The notes beneath the pieces are model-generated. The model did not search any database. It was given only the letters and a program-made list of their open reading frames with translations, and had not been told where the DNA came from. Shown piece after piece: positions 58,191-64,000 of a DNA stretch of 64,000 nt. The first letter of the stretch is position 1. Every line of letters begins with the position of its first letter. Position numbers and translations under genes: made by a program. The stretch is from Ifrita kowaldi (lineage: Eukaryota; Chordata; Aves; Passeriformes; Cinclosomatidae). The stretch spans positions 372,807-436,806 of the forward strand of contig VZRS01014182.1 in NCBI GenBank assembly GCA_013398055.1, written 5' to 3'.

Positions 58191-61100
58191 AATGTGTGAA
58201 AGTTTTACTGATAAGACATTGAAATTTGTTATGAATTTAAACCGTGTTATAAGTTTGCTATTTAAATTCTTTGGTGGGCATTTTTCATTCATTGCGTTAC
58301 TTGGATGCAAGGTTCAAGTACCTTTCAAAGATTGTAATCAGATTGTGATTATTTGCACATCATTGTACATGCACATCTGTAAATGCAACAGTAAAAATGC
58401 CATATTTATGCAATCTGTAACAACTTGGACAAATGTTTATATATTTTACATAAACCTGTCTGTGTGCAGAATCTGAGAACCATTTTTTACGTGATATTAA
58501 CCTAATCTCACAAAGCAACTGCTAAACTTGTGTCATTGTCTTATTGTTCCTGATTGTGTTGAAGATCCGATACATCCCCAGAAAATTCAGCTACAACAGA
58601 GAGAAAAATGGGTCGTGGAAGACTATTTTATTATTAAGGAGACTGTTTGCATGCAAGAAGTATATTATTGCTGGCTGGTGACTCTGACAAGCTTCCTTAA
58701 ATGACTAATGCCTTAAATGGTAATTCAAATCAGCAGCTTAGATTTTCAGGGGACCTGCCACAGTTTGGAAAGGGATCTCTGTGTCCAGAATTAACATCAA
58801 ATATGGAGGCAAGGAAGTAGCTGGTGTGGAGAGTGAAGAGGCAAAGGGCCTGCCCAGAACCAGCTCCAGGAGTGGAGGGTGCCATAAAGTGGGGAGGAGT
58901 GAGGGCAGGCGGGATAGCAGCAGGAGCCACCCAAGTGGGAGGAGAGGGCAGGAAGCATGGCTGCATAAGGACTGCCTGACCTTAATGGCTCCCAACTATA
59001 GCACTTACCTAGAAGAAAAAATTCAGGAGCTGCAATTTCATTTTTTGTCCACTGTGTCTCCCTTATAAATTTCCTTGGAGCCTTCCTAGTTCCTACAACA
59101 TATGGCTTTCAGACTGCTGCTGTTTCCCCAAAAGAGCAGTTACAATTCACAGTGTGCAGGTCAGTGCATTTGTTTACTCAGCACCAGGTACAAAATGTGA
59201 ATCTCAAGATACACTCATTTAGAAATCCTGTCCGTGCTAAACTTGGGTTGTGCTCACGTGAACATTAAACTGGTGGATATTAATCTTACTTGTCCAGTAT
59301 TCCTGGTCACTGTTCATCTGCTGCCATAAGAGCAAATGGGTTGCCATACAAGGGTCCTGTCATTTCTATTTTAGGAATAGTTACTTAGATGTTTTAGACA
59401 AGGAAAAAGGCATGCTTTTGGGTTTCCAAAGATACCTGCCTTAGGAGATGTGGAGAAGTGCAGTGAGGGAGAAATTTTAATTATTTCACCTCTATCATAC
59501 ACCAACAGACTCCATCTAAGAAGGCTCCCACCCCTGCTAGCTGGCATAACCACGAGGTTTATAGTCAAGAGTGCTGCCATAATGCCAAAATACAATGGTA
59601 GACAGGAAATTTACACCAAAAAAGAGCAGGAGGTGAGGAAGAAGTATGCCATGATGTCAGACTAGAAAAGGCAAGACCATGTTAAAAAATGAATGGTTTG
59701 CATGACGGCATCAGAACAAAACTGGCCCAAGGTCAAGAGTTCAAGGCCCCATCTCATCCAAACTGAAGAGAGAAATGTCCGGTGCAGCCAACAGTATGAG
59801 TTGCGGCTTGCTGCTGGCTCTTAACACTGCTCAGAGGAGGTACTAGTTTATTTTTAAATTAAGTGACTGTGAAATAATAATTACACTGACTTATACTTGA
59901 TCTGGTGATCCTGGAAGTGTCTTGACTTCCCACAGCTGGCACTTCACCATTCTTTTATGACCATCTTGAGGTATTACTCATCTCAGTAGCACATCAGCTC
60001 CTCAAAAAAGGACCATGCACTCTTTTGTCTCTGCCCTGTTGTTTGTGGTCCTGTGGCAGAAGAATAAATGGAGGTGGCCAAATCTGCCACACTGGAATGT
60101 GGTGCAGCTATGGGTCCTGGGAAGCTCCAGCTGGACCTCCCTAGAAAGAAGAGTGGGCAAGGGCTCTTGGCAGCTGAGGCCTCAAGCCTGTGCAGTATGG
60201 GAGGTGTAAGCAGCCTCATTGTTAGTTACAATAAAAGTCACTTTTCCCCTCTTAGCAGTAGCTTCAGTTTCTCTAACTTGACATGGTGCAGTGTGGCCAG
60301 TAGATAATGACACTTTAATTGTGCAGCTGAGAGATTAATAATGTTTTATAGATGAAATTTAATTGCCAGTTACAATCCAGAGGACTGTCACAGCAAAGCA
60401 TGACACAAGTTCACTATATAAGATACATTTTAAAAAACCCAACAAAACAGCAAACTCCACAGCCATACAAACATTACACAGTTGGGGGGGGGGCTACTTT
60501 GAGAGACGGTGAAGAAACAATTGTCACTGCATTGTAGAGGGTTGCTTTCCCACTTGCTTTAAATCTTTGAACGGTTCTGTTGCAGCTCTGCTGGTCACCT
60601 CTGTGAAATTACAGGGGTTTTCTCCCACACAGGGATAGCCAGTCTGTCTGCTGGGTAACAGAAGAAATGCTCTCTTAAATTTTTCAGAAGAAGCTCTTGC
60701 TGTTCACGGTTATGAACTTACATTTAGCCATGGTGATTCAGCTTCCTCAAGTTCTTAAATCAAAGCCACTAATAACATGAGTGAAAAAATGCTGGCAACT
60801 GGAGTTACTTGCTTTACATTTGATTGCAGAAGCAGCAGTGGAGCCGGTTAGAGAGTATAGCAAATAATATTGTGCTGAGCCTCAGTATAGATGTAAAGTA
60901 AGACTAGAACAGTCCTAAAGGTGACTGCAGGTTCCTGTACCGAAGAGAGAATTAAAAAGCAAAACAAAACCTCCCAAACTCACAATTAATCGCTCACTTT
61001 AAAGGGAGAGCTGCTGCCATACTGATGAGGTAATCGGCTATTCCTGCTTGTGTCAGCACCTCCCCATTTTGTATCACTGATTAGATAGGAAAAGTATGTA

Positions 61101-62134
61101 GCCTTTAGAGAAAGGAGGAACTGTTCAGTTCTTTCATCTGAAAACATCACCTGTTGGATGTCTAATGTTTCTCATCTGGCCCAAGGACAATTACAGCAGG
61201 GACAAAAGCCCACATTCCAACTCTAATTATTTCGCCGTTCTTGCTTGAGTTCTACATGTCTGTTTTGCAAACCTATTCAAGCTTAGCAGAAATAGTTAGC
61301 CAAGACAGTGCGATTCATCTTCTGGTGTGGTCTTTTCCCTTTACTTTATTTACTGGAGAAGAAAGAAAAAAAATACAACCAAGTATGGTGGATGGTGGGA
61401 AAGAACCTATTTATTTATTTGGTACCATCTTCCTGTGCTCCCCCATTCCTCTACAAAGTTCTTGGAACAGAGACTCATAGGGCTGAGTTGCTCTTTGAGC
61501 AAACCAGGACCTGCCGCACTGCCTCGGGTGGGACCCCAGCACGGCTGGCTGCTGCACCTCCCCCTGCCCCTCGTCTCTCCCCAGACAGAAAATAGCCCTG
61601 TTGCCCTTGTTTGTGGCTGCTTATATACCCGTTTTAAAGATCTCTCTAATTCCAGAAAAGACAGGCCTGATCTGAGGGAATTGCTGCATTGCAGCTAAAA
61701 TGAAGCTACTGCTCTCTGTGTGGGGTTACGTGGGCCTATACCCCAAGTCTGCCAAATAAAAGAGCATGATTTTTTACATGAGCTGGTACAAAATACACAT
61801 TGACACAAAATTTACTCAATATACACGTCTTGCCACACAGTCCAGTCTCTGCCCAGAAAGAAGATTTAATGAAAAACTTTGTTTAAAAATAAAAATCCAC
61901 ATTTATATCAACTGCAGATACTGTGGGTGATTCTTCAGCTGTTAGCAGCTTACCTCTCTATTTTCAGCTGTATGAAAAGCAGCAAATTACACTAAGTTCT
62001 TTCCTCCCACTTAACCCATGGCTACTGGCGATGCATTATGTTAAGTAATTGCCCAGTAATGCAGCCTCAGCCACTCTTTGTGCTTTATGAAAATAAGAGA
62101 GCTTTCACTACAGGCTTTTATGATGCTTCTTTAG
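58191..62134. other. intergenic region downstream of PPP1R12A
   Basis: No coding exon with recognisable homology, no tRNA or rRNA, and no clear CR1 copy. Composition is mixed, with GA-rich segments near 58800-58950 and a G10 run at 60484-60493. Open frames up to about 120 codons (61327-61698) show no family features. Confidence 0.65.
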
Positions 62135-62900
62135 TCCCGTGCATATAAAAAGCACGACTCGAAAGTATAAGGGGGAAGGAGCGGAAGCGATACTGCTGAG
62201 GCGCTATTATTACTTTACCAGTTTCTGCCTAGAAATAATGCCACCGAGATCAGTTTCCAGCTCGTGGAGGAGCCCCGGGTGCGGAAGGGCCGCTGGCGGG
62301 CGGCGCAGCCGGGAGGTGGCACCAGACGGCTTCGCTTCTCCCGGGCTGCCCCGGGGCTCCTCCGCGGCTCCCTCTGGGCTCCCCCGGGGCTCCCGCAGCT
62401 TCCCCGCAAGGCAGCGGCCGCCGTGCCGGCCAGCTCTGGCCAGGCAGCGAGGCACGGCGCCTGAGCCCGCTCCCTGTTGGTCTGAGAGGGCAGCTCGGCT
62501 TCTTCACCTGTCCCTTCGCTTTGCCCTCGACACCCGTATGTAGGAACGGCTCAAACCACAGTGCCTGGAGGAAACTGCCTCACATGTAAACTGAGCCCGG
62601 TCTAGTATGACCGATGAAGCGTAGCAGAGAACAGCAATCTCAAAATTCATCGACACAAGGAACGCACTGGGTTAGCTTGAAGGAGGCAAGGACTGCTTTT
62701 AAATATCTTAAACTGAAAGCCCGCGAAAGGAGCTCGACATCCTGGGGATGCCAAGCGCGCTTGGCTCGGCTGGTGAGCTGAAATCCATCCCATCAGGAGG
62801 CAGAAACTGTAACCCAAGGAGGGCTGGCCAGTGAGTCTGGCGGGGCGGATCCGTCTGGGTGCGGGCAGGGACCCACACTGCACGGTGAGCACTCCCGTAC
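62135..62900. promoter_or_regulatory. CpG-rich block, candidate CpG island or promoter
   Basis: From about 62240 to 62530 the sequence is very GC- and CpG-rich (for example GGCGGGCGGCGCAGCCGGG, CCCCGGGGCTCCTCCGCGG), unlike the rest of the window; CpGs continue to about 62900. Several frames on both strands are open, as expected from composition. A TATA-like element precedes it at 62144. It could be a promoter for a downstream or noncoding transcript. No coding sequence of the expected neighbour PAWR is recognised. Confidence 0.5.
62138..62156 (+). promoter_or_regulatory. TATA-like element inside a 5-bp inverted repeat
   Basis: CGTGC-ATATAAAAA-GCACG: a TATAAAAA core (62144-62151) is flanked by perfect 5-bp inverted arms and sits about 100 nt upstream of the GC-rich block. 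If functional, initiation would be near 62175. This is motif evidence only. Confidence 0.3.
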
Positions 62901-64000
62901 TGAGTGAAGAGACAGACTAGGAACAGGCACCGCGCACCACAGGACAACTCTGCTGCAGCTAAGAGGGACAGCAAAAAAGTAATCCTCCATATCAAAAGTT
63001 GTCAAATCAGCGGTTCATAGCAGCACTGCACTTGGCTGAAATGCCGAAACACTGGTTAACTCCTTCTTGCTCAGCCCCCTTTCAGTATCATGTGTGTTGC
63101 TTCGCTGTGTGACCAGGGCGCTCTGTATGCTGTCTGTATGAGGTCCTTGTAGTTCTCCCTTCAGTCTCTTCTCTAGTGCAGCACACTGTGTGCACTCGTA
63201 TCCTTCTCATCTCCTCAGTCTTTTCTCCTCAGTTCTGCATGGATGGGGTTATGCACTATTTCCAGGCCACCATATATAATTATTTTCTGTGCAAGAGAGG
63301 GCTTTGAAGTCTAATTACATTCCCTGTTATCCCTGGTGATAGCCATAAAAGACCCCAGAAGTCACTTCCCCTCGGACCTAGAGCACTGTCTAAATTTCCC
63401 TTTGTATGGGAGTGGCACTCGGGATTGCTACATGCAGGCACTGAGTGCAAGAACTCTTTCATATTTTACTAACAAGTCACCACAAGCTTACCGACATGCC
63501 ACAGCTGCTGGAGAGAGCAGCCTCTCCTTCATCTCCTCCTCACCTCAGCTGTCGGTTTTCTCAGTTGCTCCTGAGTGCCACCCCGACCATCGAAACTCCC
63601 CTTTGGACATTCAGATCCCAGCACTCTCATTCAGTCCTTCTCGTACTTGCTGCCTTTTTCTGGCTCCTCAGATCACCTCCCATCCTTCTGCTTGCTTCTT
63701 GCACTTTCTACTAATTTGCCACTTCTCTCTCCTGTTTCACTCCCCCTGCAGACCTCATCACTGGTTACTTCTTCCAGAGCTCCTCACTCCATAGTCCTGT
63801 CTTCAGTTGAATTCTCTGCTGTCCACAATTCCTTGCTCCACAAGTCCAGTAGCCTCAACACTGCATGCTCTCCCTCAGCCTCTGTTCCTCACCTCCCACT
63901 CCCCTTTCCTCACACTGCCTTATCCTGAGCTTCTTAGATCCCTTATGGTTTCAAAGACCCCATTAATCTTTTCCTGACCACTGAATCTTTTTTTTCCCAC
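62901..64000. other. intergenic tail with pyrimidine-rich + strand
   Basis: No gene recognised. From about 63480 to the end the + strand is strongly C+T rich (runs such as CTCCTTCATCTCCTCCTCACC and TTTTTTTTCCCAC). This leaves long but meaningless open frames, including 63336-63794. The cause is not clear; no repeat family is identified. Confidence 0.5.

Noticed and set aside
58781..59068. 95-codon frame downstream of PPP1R12A
   Set aside because: No similarity, no promoter or splice signals, and purine-rich composition explains the open frame.
62139..62543. 134-codon frame and several minus-strand frames in the GC-rich block
   Set aside because: High GC removes stop codons in all frames; the products are Arg/Pro/Ser-rich low-complexity sequence with no family features and no match to PAWR.
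63336..63928. Open frames up to 152 codons at the window end
   Set aside because: They follow from the pyrimidine-rich composition; products are Ser/Leu/Pro-rich without any recognisable domain.

Overview
This is a vertebrate nuclear window, almost certainly from a bird and most likely chicken or a close galliform. The basis is a set of AT-rich, CpG-poor introns of 0.2 to 6.2 kb, several CR1 LINE 3' fragments with typical avian 3' ends, and exon-encoded protein that matches chicken smooth-muscle MYPT1. If counting is set by the family's N-terminus and shifted by four residues, the two ROCK-target threonines fall at 695 and 850, the numbering used for the chicken M133 protein. All coordinates were read by eye from splice sites and reading-frame continuity.

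Positions 7446-58171 hold the 3' two-thirds of PPP1R12A on the + strand. This gene encodes MYPT1, the myosin-targeting subunit of myosin phosphatase. I place 23 exons of the canonical chain, phase-continuous from ankyrin repeat 4 to the C-terminal leucine zipper stop at 56115-56117. The promoter, the PP1-binding KVKF segment and the first ankyrin repeats lie upstream of the window. In order the exons encode: the remaining ankyrin repeats (7446-15865), the acidic and Ser/Thr-rich middle (18059-26216), the 41-residue central insert that separates chicken M133 from M130 (29193-29315), the Thr695 region (35561-37292), the Thr850 region (39646-39764), a 17-nt microexon (43087-43103), and the coiled coil plus zipper (45080-56117). 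A roughly 2 kb 3' UTR follows.

Two further exons fit the reading frame but are not in the canonical chain. The first, 24645-24761, is a 117-nt phase 0-0 cassette that repeats the PASWR-GLRKTG motif of the next exon but lacks the phospho-serine that follows it. The second, from 51147 with a stop at 51279-51281, is an alternative last exon. It encodes a second version of the leucine zipper and has a plausible poly(A) signal at 52467. Together they suggest that the gene swaps diverged copies of two functional motifs by splicing.

The introns hold CR1 fragments (21771-22096, 22165-22325, 41130-41433, 41437-41482, 53579-53840), small simple repeats, one candidate poison exon (36805-36943) and a few CpG-retaining or motif-rich blocks that may be regulatory. 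From about 58200 to the window end is intergenic. It has no recognisable protein gene, but there is a CpG-rich block at 62135-62900 with a TATA-like element inside a short inverted repeat, and a pyrimidine-rich tail at 63480-63980. In the human map PAWR lies downstream of PPP1R12A on the same strand; I do not see PAWR coding sequence here.
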